Shown here in pieces: positions 1 to 7,279 of a DNA stretch of 10,599 bases (position 1 is its first letter; every line of letters begins with the position of its first letter). The notes under the pieces were generated by a model. The model ran no database searches. It was not told the DNA's origin and worked only from the letters and a program-made list of their open reading frames with translations. The stretch comes from Clostridia bacterium. GTDB lineage: Bacteria > Bacillota > Clostridia > Christensenellales > UBA1242. A program made the position numbers and the translations under genes. The stretch covers positions 1-10,599 of the forward strand of contig JAQVOQ010000034.1 of assembly GCA_028702545.1 (NCBI GenBank), read 5' to 3'.

Positions 1-78
1 TATAATCACCATCGTATTAAATTGACACTTGGAGGCTATTCCCCAATACAATTTAGACTCATGAATCAACAAATATGA
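1..78 (+). CDS. IS3-family transposase (OrfB), C-terminal 25 residues only
   Basis: Frame 1 is open from the window edge to a TGA at 76-78 and encodes YNHHRIKLTLGGYSPIQFRL plus five more residues. The pattern Y-N-x-x-R-I-x-x-x-L-x-G-x-S-P-x-x-(Y/F)-R is the hallmark end of the integrase (rve, DDE) domain of IS3-family transposases such as those of IS150 and IS3. The catalytic DDE residues lie upstream of the window and cannot be checked, so it is unknown whether this transposase is intact. The protein would catalyse excision and insertion of the element. The family call rests on a short but very characteristic tail. Confidence 0.8.
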   Translation, partial: YNHHRIKLTLGGYSPIQFRLMNQQI

Positions 79-102
79 TACAATAACTACAAAGAACATA
101 AA

Positions 103-126
103 GTACAAGAAAATGGTACCAGTTCA
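103..126. repeat. IS3-type right terminal inverted repeat
   Basis: About 24 bases ending in GGTACCAGTTCA. Read from the outside, the repeat begins TGAACTGGTACC and continues into a T-rich segment, as in many IS150/IS3-group ends. The inner boundary is approximate because the left-end copy is not in the window. An ATG at 113 falls inside this repeat and is in frame with the following glycosyltransferase, but it is not a plausible start. Confidence 0.65.
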
Positions 127-131
127 CGTTC

Positions 132-135
132 GGAG
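132..135 (+). promoter_or_regulatory. Ribosome binding site deciding the start of the first glycosyltransferase
   Basis: GGAG at 132-135 lies 7 bases before the ATG at 143. It supports that start over the in-frame ATG at 113, which sits in the insertion-sequence terminal repeat. The site is only a few bases outside the element, so the insertion left the native ribosome binding site intact but separated it from whatever promoter lay upstream. Confidence 0.65.
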
Positions 136-142
136 TTGCTGC

Positions 143-1231
143 ATGAAAATACTTGAAATTATAAGTTCATTAGAACCTATTGGTGGCGGCGAAACATTTG
201 CTGTTAATCTTTGTAGGGAATTAAGTATCAATCATATTGTAAAAGTTGTGGTACTTTATAAAAACCACAATCCTTATTTTGATAAACGTTTAAAAGAAAA
301 AAATATTGACGTTATATTTTTGAGCAAGAAGAAACACATAGACTTCAAAAATTTTCGTGAACTTAGGAAAATAATTAAGTCATTTAGACCAGACGTTATT
401 CATACCGAGAATAATTCTTTAATTCCTTCGTATTTTTCTACATTTTTCCCATTTGGTTTTAAAAAACCTTTCGTATTTCATACAATGCATTTAGCTCCGA
501 TTGATGAATGTTCAAATACATTCGTAAGACTTTGTTACAAACACATTTTAAAGAAAAAAAGATTTATTCCTGTTGCCATTACAGAAAGCCTTAGTTTGGA
601 ATCTAAAAAATTTTATAGAAGAAAATATGTACCATACATTGAAAACGGCATTGATTTAGAACCTTTTGAAAAAGATAACATAATTCCAATCACAAATAGA
701 AAATATGATGTTGCTGTGGTCGCAAGGTTTACATATCAGAAGAATCACGAATTCTTAGTCAAAGCCTTTAAAGAATTGTCTAAAAAAATAGGTAATTTAA
801 AAATTGCTTTTATAGGCAGTGGAGAGCTGTTTGATGAAACCGTCAATTTAGCAAAAAAACTAGATGTAAATTTTATAGATTTCAAAGGAGCATTAAATGG
901 CCCGTCGAAAATCGTTCGCGATTCAAAAATAATTGCTTTGGGATCTAGATTTGAGGCTAATCCGCTCTCTATTTTAGAGGGTCTCTCAGCAGGGTGCATT
1001 GTCGTATCAACAAATGTTGGTGGCATCGCAAATATCGTTAAAAAAGAAAATGGAATTCTCGTTGAAAACGGTGATTTTAACAGTTTTGTTGAGGCGTTTA
1101 TAAAAATATTAGGAAACGTTGATGCTTTTAAAGAAATGAGCGTTTATAATGCTACTTATGGGCGTCGCTTTTCTATGAAAAGATGCGCTGAAGAATATGT
1201 GGGATTATTTGAAAATGCTATCGAAGATTAA
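143..1231 (+). CDS. GT4-family glycosyltransferase
   Basis: A cytoplasmic retaining glycosyltransferase of the GT-B fold, probably adding one sugar of the repeat unit to a lipid-linked acceptor at the inner face of the membrane. With the start at 143 it has 362 residues, normal for family GT4. The N-terminus (MKILEIISSLEPIGGGETFA) has the first beta strand and the glycine-rich loop seen in this family. The C-terminal nucleotide-sugar half starts near residue 188 (VAVVARFTYQKNHE) and carries the E-x7-E motif at E271/E279 (SRFEANPLSILEG), followed by the G-G-I turn near 293-295. Donor and acceptor sugars cannot be read from sequence. It is the first gene of the plus-strand block and overlaps the next gene by 17 bp. 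Its start lies 16 bp from an insertion-sequence end, so its transcription may now depend on that element. Family is certain; specificity is unknown. Confidence 0.9.
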   Translation: MKILEIISSLEPIGGGETFAVNLCRELSINHIVKVVVLYKNHNPYFDKRLKEKNIDVIFLSKKKHIDFKNFRELRKIIKSFRPDVIHTENNSLIPSYFSTFFPFGFKKPFVFHTMHLAPIDECSNTFVRLCYKHILKKKRFIPVAITESLSLESKKFYRRKYVPYIENGIDLEPFEKDNIIPITNRKYDVAVVARFTYQKNHEFLVKAFKELSKKIGNLKIAFIGSGELFDETVNLAKKLDVNFIDFKGALNGPSKIVRDSKIIALGSRFEANPLSILEGLSAGCIVVSTNVGGIANIVKKENGILVENGDFNSFVEAFIKILGNVDAFKEMSVYNATYGRRFSMKRCAEEYVGLFENAIED

Positions 1232-2573
1232 AAGAGTATTCCTTTCTCGCCTCAAACTTCTATATGTATTATTATCTTGCTCAAGCATTTTATTTTGCTT
1301 TTTTTCTTATGCTGTTGGATACAATAATTACAATTCACGTCTAGATTCTTTTTTATTCGAGTTGGATTATGTAGCTAAATCCCAACCATCATATTCTTAT
1401 TTGGATAACTTGCCACCAGACAAAAAGTCAAAACAAGAATCGTATAAATATTTGAGAATGTTTACTGTTGTAGAAGACTCTGAAGAAAAGAAGGATGAAA
1501 CCTACAATTTATTTAGACAATATTCGAATCACTGTCATAACAGTGTTTCTAATAGGATGTACACTGGTTTTTACGGAATTGGCGATTTAAGCGGTTTTCA
1601 TTCTTTTGACGTAGATGCTGGTGATGATTGTTCTTGGAAAAAAGCCAGCATATTTGGAGTGGCTTCTGACAACAACGCCTCTTTTATTTCTTATTTAGGA
1701 CTCCCGTTATTTTTAAATAGTCAAAATTCTAGAAACACATCTATTCCAAAACATGAAGCTAAATACGGGGCCATTATTTCTTTCTCTGCCGCGTATTCTA
1801 TCATTCAAAGCGAGGGCATTCTCGAATCCAATGATGGTGATGTTCGAAAATCGATTGAACAATTAGTCAATACTGAACCGTTTACTTTTAAAATTAATGT
1901 CGATCAAAAATCAATTAGTTGTTCCATTTCCGACGTCTATATCGATAGTAATGGGATTGAGTATTTGAGCTCTGAACAATTAACTAGAGTCACAAATGTC
2001 TATCGTAATTATGAAATTCACTTTGGCCAATGGAACAGTGATGGAATTTTTATTTATAATCCAGATTTGTTTAAATCTAACTCCCTCGTTTTTGCCTTCG
2101 ACATTTATAGAAATTATGGGAATTTTAAATCGGTGTTTAACAATGTGCTAGGGTCTAATTATCAACAAAAAGGCATAAACATTTCTTTATACAAAAAGGT
2201 AAGTGAAGATCCAGTAGCTTTCTCTAAGATTGACACTTCGGTTTTGCAATTTAACTCGCCAACCGCTCTTGTTGTTTTTCTATACCCCTTTCTTGTGATT
2301 AGTTTTATTCTTGTTTGCTTTTTTTACATTTTTGCAACACGTGAGATTATCGCTTCGGTTAAAGAGTTTATCATTTCATCAATTTGTGTTGCTGCTCCAT
2401 TTTTCTTGTGCCAAATATTTTTATACATTTTTATTGCAACTAAATCACTAAGATTAACAGGGATACTACTATTTAATAATATTGGAAATATTATTCTTCT
2501 ATTTGTTACCTTTTTGTTAATAGGTTGTGGAATATACTTTTTCATTAGGAGAAGAAAAAAGTATGTTGAGTAA
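1215..2573 (+). CDS. Unrecognised membrane protein with FtsX/MacB-like topology
   Basis: I do not recognise this protein by family. With the ATG at 1215 (GGGA at 1201-1204 upstream; an in-frame ATG at 1197 adds six residues) it has 452 residues. Membrane segment 1 is at about residues 13-35, preceded by a basic stretch (KIKR, SRLK). A large extracytoplasmic region covers about 36-345. Three further hydrophobic segments lie near 350-373, 385-408 and 420-444, and the tail is basic (RRRKK). One segment, a big external domain and three segments is the layout of FtsX/MacB-type ABC permeases. The part around 185-242, predicted beta-rich with a helix, is loosely reminiscent of the MacB periplasmic core. 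This is a topology argument only, and no ATPase gene lies in the window. The external part has three cysteines (107, 139, 236). It overlaps the glycosyltransferase by 17 bp and the next gene by 11 bp, so a role in glycan export or assembly is inferred from context. Confidence 0.75.
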   Translation: MLSKIKRVFLSRLKLLYVLLSCSSILFCFFSYAVGYNNYNSRLDSFLFELDYVAKSQPSYSYLDNLPPDKKSKQESYKYLRMFTVVEDSEEKKDETYNLFRQYSNHCHNSVSNRMYTGFYGIGDLSGFHSFDVDAGDDCSWKKASIFGVASDNNASFISYLGLPLFLNSQNSRNTSIPKHEAKYGAIISFSAAYSIIQSEGILESNDGDVRKSIEQLVNTEPFTFKINVDQKSISCSISDVYIDSNGIEYLSSEQLTRVTNVYRNYEIHFGQWNSDGIFIYNPDLFKSNSLVFAFDIYRNYGNFKSVFNNVLGSNYQQKGINISLYKKVSEDPVAFSKIDTSVLQFNSPTALVVFLYPFLVISFILVCFFYIFATREIIASVKEFIISSICVAAPFFLCQIFLYIFIATKSLRLTGILLFNNIGNIILLFVTFLLIGCGIYFFIRRRKKYVE

Positions 2574-3834
2574 AGAAAAAGTTAAGAAACTTTTAAATCT
2601 TCAGATTATTCTCACTGGCATAGTTTTGTTTTTCTTTGCTGGTTTTATACTTTTTTCAGTGTTTGCCGAAAAGAGACCCTATAACTACATAACTATTGTA
2701 TTAGCCTCCATGATGATTATTTCAATAATTGTTTATCTGATAAAATATGGTTCCTTTCAAATTGATTTATTTAGTTATTTGCTTGTTGCATTTATAATTA
2801 TTGTTTTCATTTCGCAAATTGTTAATGGACTTTTGCTTTCGTTTCCTAAAAATATTGTTCTTGTCCCAGCGATGGCGTTTTTCATTTACCAGTTCACTAA
2901 GAGTTTAAAAAACAAAGAAATTATGTTTTATGCCATTTTGATAGCCGGCGTTATTTTTTCTGGTTTTTTTGTCATTAAATATCATAGCGAGATTGTTTCA
3001 ATGAGTTTTTCTTCTAGGATTGGTTCAGAGATAAGCGACCAAAACTATCTTGGTGAATTTTTTGCTCTATTCTCCATTATTTCATTGTCTTTTATTTTCA
3101 AATCAAAAAATAAAATTTTAATGTTCATAGCCATTCCTTTTTCGATTTTATTTTTTGCTTTGATGCTATATACAGGTTCTATTTCAAACATGCTGACAAC
3201 TTTATTTGTTGCTTGTACCGCCTCTATTTTCTTTACAAAAGGGAGAAAAAAGTTATTCATTGTGATAGGCGTGATTATTGCTATTGTGCTATTTATTGTT
3301 TTATTACAATTCGATTTCATGTCGTATTTTAAAACACGAATAGAAAATATTTTTAACACCTTTGTGTCTGGGAATGGTGGCATAGACAATTCTTCTGCTT
3401 TTAGATTTGAGTTTATTTTGAATGGATTGCGATTGTTTGCAAAAGCACCTTTATTTGGTTTTGGATATTATATGACGGCGCATTTTTCTGCTACTAGCGG
3501 GAGTTTTACGCACAACAATATAGCAGAGCTTCTAGGATGCCATGGCATTTTTTCACTTATTGTTTTCGAGGTTTTAATGATTCTCCCTTTAATAAAAGAA
3601 TCCAAAAAAAACCCACGTGTTTTTACATCTATTTTATTTATAACCTTATTCCAATTATTTCTTGTCCAATATAATAAAAAAATTGAATATGTTTTATTAG
3701 CTATAGCGTTTTCATTTTTTCAAATTAATTATATTCCGTCTTTCGAAATAAAATTTGTTAACAAAAAAATTACATTTGCTAGATTACGTTCAGCTAAATT
3801 TGCAACTAGAAAATATTACGAGGTTTACATCTAA
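2563..3834 (+). CDS. O-antigen ligase / Wzy-type polysaccharide polymerase
   Basis: A multi-pass membrane protein of 423 residues with roughly eleven or twelve hydrophobic segments and one long loop (about 250-330) before the last three. That loop carries the signature of the O-antigen ligase/Wzy superfamily: an arginine-led helix (R281, RFEFILNGL), a P-x-x-G-x-G turn (PLFGFG, 296-301), then H317-N318 and a GCHG segment before the next membrane helix. Such proteins join lipid-linked oligosaccharides outside the membrane, either polymerising repeat units (Wzy) or ligating them to an acceptor. Because a Wzx-type flippase is encoded in the same operon, polymerase is the more likely role. The ATG at 2563 is chosen because AGGAG at 2547-2551 precedes it; the in-frame GTG at 2527 lacks such support. 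It overlaps the upstream gene by 11 bp, and the next gene starts 1 bp after its stop. Confidence 0.85.
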   Translation: MLSKEKVKKLLNLQIILTGIVLFFFAGFILFSVFAEKRPYNYITIVLASMMIISIIVYLIKYGSFQIDLFSYLLVAFIIIVFISQIVNGLLLSFPKNIVLVPAMAFFIYQFTKSLKNKEIMFYAILIAGVIFSGFFVIKYHSEIVSMSFSSRIGSEISDQNYLGEFFALFSIISLSFIFKSKNKILMFIAIPFSILFFALMLYTGSISNMLTTLFVACTASIFFTKGRKKLFIVIGVIIAIVLFIVLLQFDFMSYFKTRIENIFNTFVSGNGGIDNSSAFRFEFILNGLRLFAKAPLFGFGYYMTAHFSATSGSFTHNNIAELLGCHGIFSLIVFEVLMILPLIKESKKNPRVFTSILFITLFQLFLVQYNKKIEYVLLAIAFSFFQINYIPSFEIKFVNKKITFARLRSAKFATRKYYEVYI

Positions 3835-3835
3835 T

Positions 3836-4900
3836 ATGCCTTTTAGAAAAATAGGGATTTTGACAGCATCAAGAACAAACAATAATGGCACTGATTTACA
3901 AGCCGCCGCAATGTTTTATGTTTTTAAACATATTTGCGGCAATGATATTGCGATAGAAATAATTAACTATCAAAACGAATGTTTAGAAAAAACTAATAAA
4001 TTATTTAGGCATTTTTCAATAAAAGATATTTTAAAAGTGCCTTATCGTATCTTCATGATTATTACCCATAAATCATTTAGAAAAAAATCATGGAAGAGAA
4101 GCAAAAGAAAATATGATTTTAAAAATTTTGCTTCCATTGAAAATGATTATTCAGGGATTATTGTTGGTTCTGACCAAATATGGAATTTAAGCATAACTGG
4201 AGGCGATTTAAACTTCTTTCTTCCAAATCTTTTAAGTGTTAAAAAATATTCATATTCACCCTCTTTTGGAACTAATGATTTATCTATTTTTGAAAAATCA
4301 TACAACATATCTTCGCTATTGAATTTCTTCTTGCTTGTGTCCGTAAGGGAAGAAACGAACGTTGAATCTTTAAGACGAATCGGTGTAAAGGCAACATATG
4401 CTCTTGATCCAATTATTTTGGCCGGCGATGCTTTTCTTGATTCTATTGCTGCTAAAAAGATTAACAAACGTTTTATTCTGCTGTATTTGATTGAGGATAA
4501 TGATGAGGCAATGTTGTTTGCGAAAGAATTCGCAGCTATTCACAAAATTCCTATTGTGTCTATTGGGGAACCAAGACACAAAAGGCATGGAATATACAAC
4601 AAATCATTCGTATCCATAAAAAAGTGGCTATCTTTTATTAGAGACGCAGAAATTGTAGTAACAAATTCTTATCATGGTGTTTCCACTGCATTGACATTTG
4701 GCAAGCAAATTAAATTTTTTAAGTTGGCAAATGAAATAGCTAATTCTCGAGTTAGCTCGTTATATAATTCTCTTGACATTTCTGAAAATGTTGAATTAGA
4801 TTACTGCACAATAAACGCACTTATCGAAATTAAAAGAAAAGATTCCTATGCTTATGCAAAAAATATCATTAGAGGTATTTTAAATGAAAAAAATAATTAA
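3836..4900 (+). CDS. Polysaccharide pyruvyl transferase family protein (copy 1)
   Basis: A 354-residue protein of the polysaccharide pyruvyl transferase family (CsaB/WcaK-like), whose characterised members transfer pyruvate from phosphoenolpyruvate onto sugar hydroxyls as a ketal. Family landmarks are the N-terminal KIGILTASRTNNNGTDLQAAA, GSDQIWN (111-117), VREE (170-173), the DP pair (191-192) and NSYHG (277-281) near the C-terminus. Many members of this family in glycan loci have never been tested, and some may transfer other groups. The ATG at 3836 follows GAGG at 3820-3823, and the encoded MPFRKIGIL matches the usual family beginning. An in-frame ATG at 3755 would add 27 residues inside the previous gene and is rejected. 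It overlaps the kinase-like gene by 17 bp, so a joint decoration step is plausible. Confidence 0.88.
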   Translation: MPFRKIGILTASRTNNNGTDLQAAAMFYVFKHICGNDIAIEIINYQNECLEKTNKLFRHFSIKDILKVPYRIFMIITHKSFRKKSWKRSKRKYDFKNFASIENDYSGIIVGSDQIWNLSITGGDLNFFLPNLLSVKKYSYSPSFGTNDLSIFEKSYNISSLLNFFLLVSVREETNVESLRRIGVKATYALDPIILAGDAFLDSIAAKKINKRFILLYLIEDNDEAMLFAKEFAAIHKIPIVSIGEPRHKRHGIYNKSFVSIKKWLSFIRDAEIVVTNSYHGVSTALTFGKQIKFFKLANEIANSRVSSLYNSLDISENVELDYCTINALIEIKRKDSYAYAKNIIRGILNEKNN

Positions 4901-5711
4901 AAGTATTAAGCCTCTATATTGGTTACTTAAGAACATTTATAGTAAAACCATATTGCGTCTTAAAAATGGTCATTTTAAATTCATGAAGGAATACAAACAA
5001 TCTATAAAAGCGAATGATTTTGAAGGGCTTGAAAAAAATGAATTAAAAAATATCAAGATATGGAACTTTGATTCGTGGAAATTTGATTCTGGTTTAGATC
5101 ACTCTTATAGAAGATATTACACTGCACGTTATCACGGAAAAAAATGTTTTGTAAAGATTGCTAAAAATGATTTAACTGTTTTAAATGAGATTTTTATCGC
5201 TGAACAAAATTTTGAATTATTTTTTTCACCCAAGGTTTATCTAACAAACAGAAGTTTTAACGGTGATTCATTTTTAATTGTTCAAGAATATATAGGCAAT
5301 CTAAAGCCATTATATAAAACGAAAAAGTATGATGTTTTCGAAAAGTGGTGCGGCGATTTTGTTAACATCCTCGATGTTCTTTCAAAATATAAAATTGTAC
5401 ATAACGATATTCATAAAGGAAATCTTCTTGTTAGAAAAAAAGATAATAGGTTATTCCTTTTAGATTATGGAATAAGCACCGTTCTTCCTGATAATAAAAT
5501 TATAGATTACAAAGCAAGACCAGGAACGTTTTATAAAAAAACAATTGTTGATGATATGGAGACAAGAATTTATGATGATGCTTACTCTTTTGTCCAAGAA
5601 ATGTATAGATTACAATTTGAAGAAGAGTGGCTAAAAAAAAGCGAATTGTTTAAGGAAATTGAAAAAAAGGTCGGAAAAACAACCTTTACGACTCGGGTTA
5701 GGAGAGATTGA
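4884..5711 (+). CDS. Protein-kinase-fold enzyme, lipopolysaccharide/Kdo-kinase-like
   Basis: A 275-residue protein with the core motifs of the eukaryotic-type kinase fold. The nucleotide-binding lysine is probably K91 (CFVKIAK), with a following helix glutamate at E102 or E107. The hinge-like stretch is IVQEYIGNL (132-140). The catalytic loop is HNDIHKGN (173-180) with D175 and N180, and the metal-binding DYG is at 194-196. All catalytic positions look intact. The H-x-D-x-x-x-x-N loop with a histidine two residues after the aspartate and the short C-lobe are closer to lipopolysaccharide core/Kdo kinases and RIO-type kinases than to Hanks-type signalling kinases. No membrane segment or external sensor domain is seen. 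The setting between a pyruvyl transferase family protein and a flippase suggests phosphorylation of a sugar or lipid-linked glycan (inference); a protein substrate is possible. The start at 4884 follows AGAGG (4871-4875) by 8 bases. The stop overlaps the flippase ATG by one base. Confidence 0.8.
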   Translation: MKKIIKSIKPLYWLLKNIYSKTILRLKNGHFKFMKEYKQSIKANDFEGLEKNELKNIKIWNFDSWKFDSGLDHSYRRYYTARYHGKKCFVKIAKNDLTVLNEIFIAEQNFELFFSPKVYLTNRSFNGDSFLIVQEYIGNLKPLYKTKKYDVFEKWCGDFVNILDVLSKYKIVHNDIHKGNLLVRKKDNRLFLLDYGISTVLPDNKIIDYKARPGTFYKKTIVDDMETRIYDDAYSFVQEMYRLQFEEEWLKKSELFKEIEKKVGKTTFTTRVRRD

Positions 5712-7270
5712 TGGCTGTTACAACTGTTTCAAAATCAAGATTCGTTAATAGTTCAAGAAATGTTGTGTTTTCTTTGCTCTCACAGTTCTTGACTCTCCTT
5801 TTTGATGTCATTTGTAGAAGGGTATTTTTGCATGTCTTAGCAGCAGAATATCTTGGACTCACTTCCACATTTTCAGGTGTTTTGAGTATTTTGTCTTTTG
5901 CTGAGTTGGGCGTAGGTACCGCAATTATTTATAGCTTATATAAGCCGATTGCCGAAAACAACACAACGAAAATTGCCGCTCTGATTAAGCTTTACAGAAA
6001 TATTTATTGGGGCGTCGGCGCTTTTATTCTGATTGCAGGTTCTTGCCTCACACCTGTTTTAAATGTGTTCGTAAAAGAAATGCCTGATATACCATATGTT
6101 TCAATTGTTTATCTTATGTTGGTTTTCCAATCTGGATCTCAATATTTTTTCAGCTATAAAATAAATTTTCTTAATGCCACTCAACAAAACTATTTGTTTA
6201 GAATAGTTCAAATTATTGCTTCATTAATTAAACTAATTCTTCAAATTATCTCGCTCTTATTGTTCAAAAATTATTTCGTCTATTTAGGGATTGCTATTAT
6301 TATAACTTTATCTATAGACGTTTTTGGTTCAATTTATGTTGGGAAAAAATACCCATTTTTAAGAGACAAAAATGCCAAACTTGACAAAGATGAATACAAA
6401 ACAATCAAAAAGAACGTTCTTGCTCTTTTTCTCTACAAAATTAGTAACACTTTATCAGCAACTATAGATACGATAGTTATTTCAATAATGCTGGGAGTAA
6501 TTCCTGCTGCAATATATGCCAACTATCATTTAATTATTACCTATTCAGATTCTTTCTTTGTGAATGGTCTTGGTAATATCACACCTTCTGTTGGAAATCT
6601 AATGGTTGACTCCAGCATTGAAAAGAAAAAACAATTTTTTAAAACGGTCCAAGATATATATTATTGGATATCGACATATTTAGGGATTGGATTAATTATT
6701 TGCTTCAATCCGCTTGTAAGTTCTTGGCTGGGCACCAATTTTCTTCTCGGCCAAGAAGTGGTTGTTGCATTAGCTATCAGCGTAACACTGACAAATTTCC
6801 AAAGACCTTGTTCGATTATGAGAGATGCGAATGGACTCTTTTGGTATGGAAAATTGCGGCCATTATTCATGGCAATTATAAATATCGGTTTCTCGATTTT
6901 ACTTACTTACTATTTTGGGATTATAGGTGTTGTTTTAGGGACGGTTATCTCAAAACTTCTTACTTTTGTCTGGTATGATCCATTAATAGTCTATAGGCAT
7001 GTTTTGAAGACCGGATTAAAAGAATATTACTTTACTTACTTGGAGCGATGGTTATTCTTTGCTATTCTTGCTGTAATGTGTTATGCAATATGCAACAGAT
7101 TTTCTTTTTCAGGATGGCCACTTTTGATTGCTGATGCTGTGGTGGTAACAATTATTGTGAATGCTGCAAGTTACTATTATTACAAAAACACTAGTGGATT
7201 TTCATATTTAAAAAATAAGATTGTGTCACTAGTCTCTTCTCTTAAAAAAAGAAATAAAAAATCATCTTAG
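5711..7270 (+). CDS. Wzx-type polysaccharide flippase (MOP superfamily)
   Basis: A 519-residue, highly hydrophobic membrane protein of the oligosaccharidyl-lipid flippase group (polysaccharide biosynthesis/MATE-like MOP superfamily), which moves undecaprenyl-linked repeat units across the cytoplasmic membrane. The N-terminal pattern SSRNVVFSLLSQFLTLLFDV, the stretch EYLGLTSTFSGVLSILSFAELGVG (47-70) and the mid-protein charged linker (about 213-234) are typical. About twelve to fourteen membrane segments are expected. The tail is lysine-rich (KKRNKKSS). The ATG at 5711 follows AGGAG (5700-5704) by 6 bases and overlaps the preceding TGA by one base, an arrangement favouring translational coupling; the in-frame TTG at 5708 is less likely. 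Its 3' end overlaps the convergent minus-strand gene by 9 bp. With the Wzy-like gene upstream it defines a Wzx/Wzy-dependent pathway. Confidence 0.9.
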   Translation: MAVTTVSKSRFVNSSRNVVFSLLSQFLTLLFDVICRRVFLHVLAAEYLGLTSTFSGVLSILSFAELGVGTAIIYSLYKPIAENNTTKIAALIKLYRNIYWGVGAFILIAGSCLTPVLNVFVKEMPDIPYVSIVYLMLVFQSGSQYFFSYKINFLNATQQNYLFRIVQIIASLIKLILQIISLLLFKNYFVYLGIAIIITLSIDVFGSIYVGKKYPFLRDKNAKLDKDEYKTIKKNVLALFLYKISNTLSATIDTIVISIMLGVIPAAIYANYHLIITYSDSFFVNGLGNITPSVGNLMVDSSIEKKKQFFKTVQDIYYWISTYLGIGLIICFNPLVSSWLGTNFLLGQEVVVALAISVTLTNFQRPCSIMRDANGLFWYGKLRPLFMAIINIGFSILLTYYFGIIGVVLGTVISKLLTFVWYDPLIVYRHVLKTGLKEYYFTYLERWLFFAILAVMCYAICNRFSFSGWPLLIADAVVVTIIVNAASYYYYKNTSGFSYLKNKIVSLVSSLKKRNKKSS

Positions 7271-7279
7271 TGAATGATT
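7244..7279 (-). terminator. Possible weak intrinsic terminator of the minus-strand pair
   Basis: On the minus strand, AATCAT (complement of 7274-7279) and ATGATT (complement of 7260-7265) can pair around an 8-base loop, followed by a T-rich run with only one C and one A (complement of 7244-7261). The hairpin covers the last codons and stop of the pyruvyl transferase gene, and the T-run is the antisense of the flippase's lysine-rich tail. The stem is short and AT-rich, so termination may be weak. A competing stem (7264-7269 with 7279-7284) also exists. No comparable T-run follows on the plus strand. Confidence 0.3.

Larger units (their letters stand above)
1..126 (+). mobile_element. Right end of an IS3-family insertion sequence
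   Basis: The window opens inside an IS3-family element read toward the polysaccharide genes. Two things show this. The first 78 bases encode a typical IS3/IS150-type transposase C-terminus. From about 103 to 126 lies a sequence of terminal-inverted-repeat type: its reverse complement begins TGAACTGGTACC, and IS3-family ends characteristically begin TG and finish CA. The boundary is therefore placed after the CA at 125-126. The left end is outside the window, so the matching repeat and the target duplication (expected 3-4 bp; the bases CGT or CGTT at 127-130 would be the right copy) cannot be verified. No hairpin followed by a T-run is visible between the transposase stop and the next gene, so read-through into the operon looks possible. 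Confidence 0.8.

Noticed and set aside
113..142. Upstream in-frame ATG extending the first glycosyltransferase by ten residues
   Set aside because: It lies within the insertion-sequence terminal repeat and the added residues do not resemble the family N-terminus. The ATG at 143 has GGAG at proper spacing and gives a typical GT4 beginning.
745..1026. Minus-strand open frame of 93 codons inside the first glycosyltransferase
   Set aside because: It is antisense to the conserved donor-binding half and no independent evidence supports it.
2527..2562. GTG start adding twelve residues to the Wzy-like protein
   Set aside because: The ATG at 2563 is preceded by AGGAG, while the GTG has no clear ribosome binding site.
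3045..3389. Minus-strand open frame of 114 codons inside the Wzy-like gene
   Set aside because: It is antisense to a convincing membrane protein, has no recognisable domain or ribosome binding site, and is a shadow of hydrophobic codon composition.
3755..3835. 27-residue N-terminal extension of the first pyruvyl transferase family protein
   Set aside because: It would lie wholly within the upstream polymerase gene and has no family similarity. The ATG at 3836 matches the usual protein start.
4147..4588. Two minus-strand open frames inside the first pyruvyl transferase family gene
   Set aside because: They are fully antisense to a gene with conserved motifs and have no family features or supported start.
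6664..6978. Plus-strand alternate-frame open frame inside the flippase gene
   Set aside because: The flippase frame is continuous and family-like throughout this region, so this frame is a shadow.
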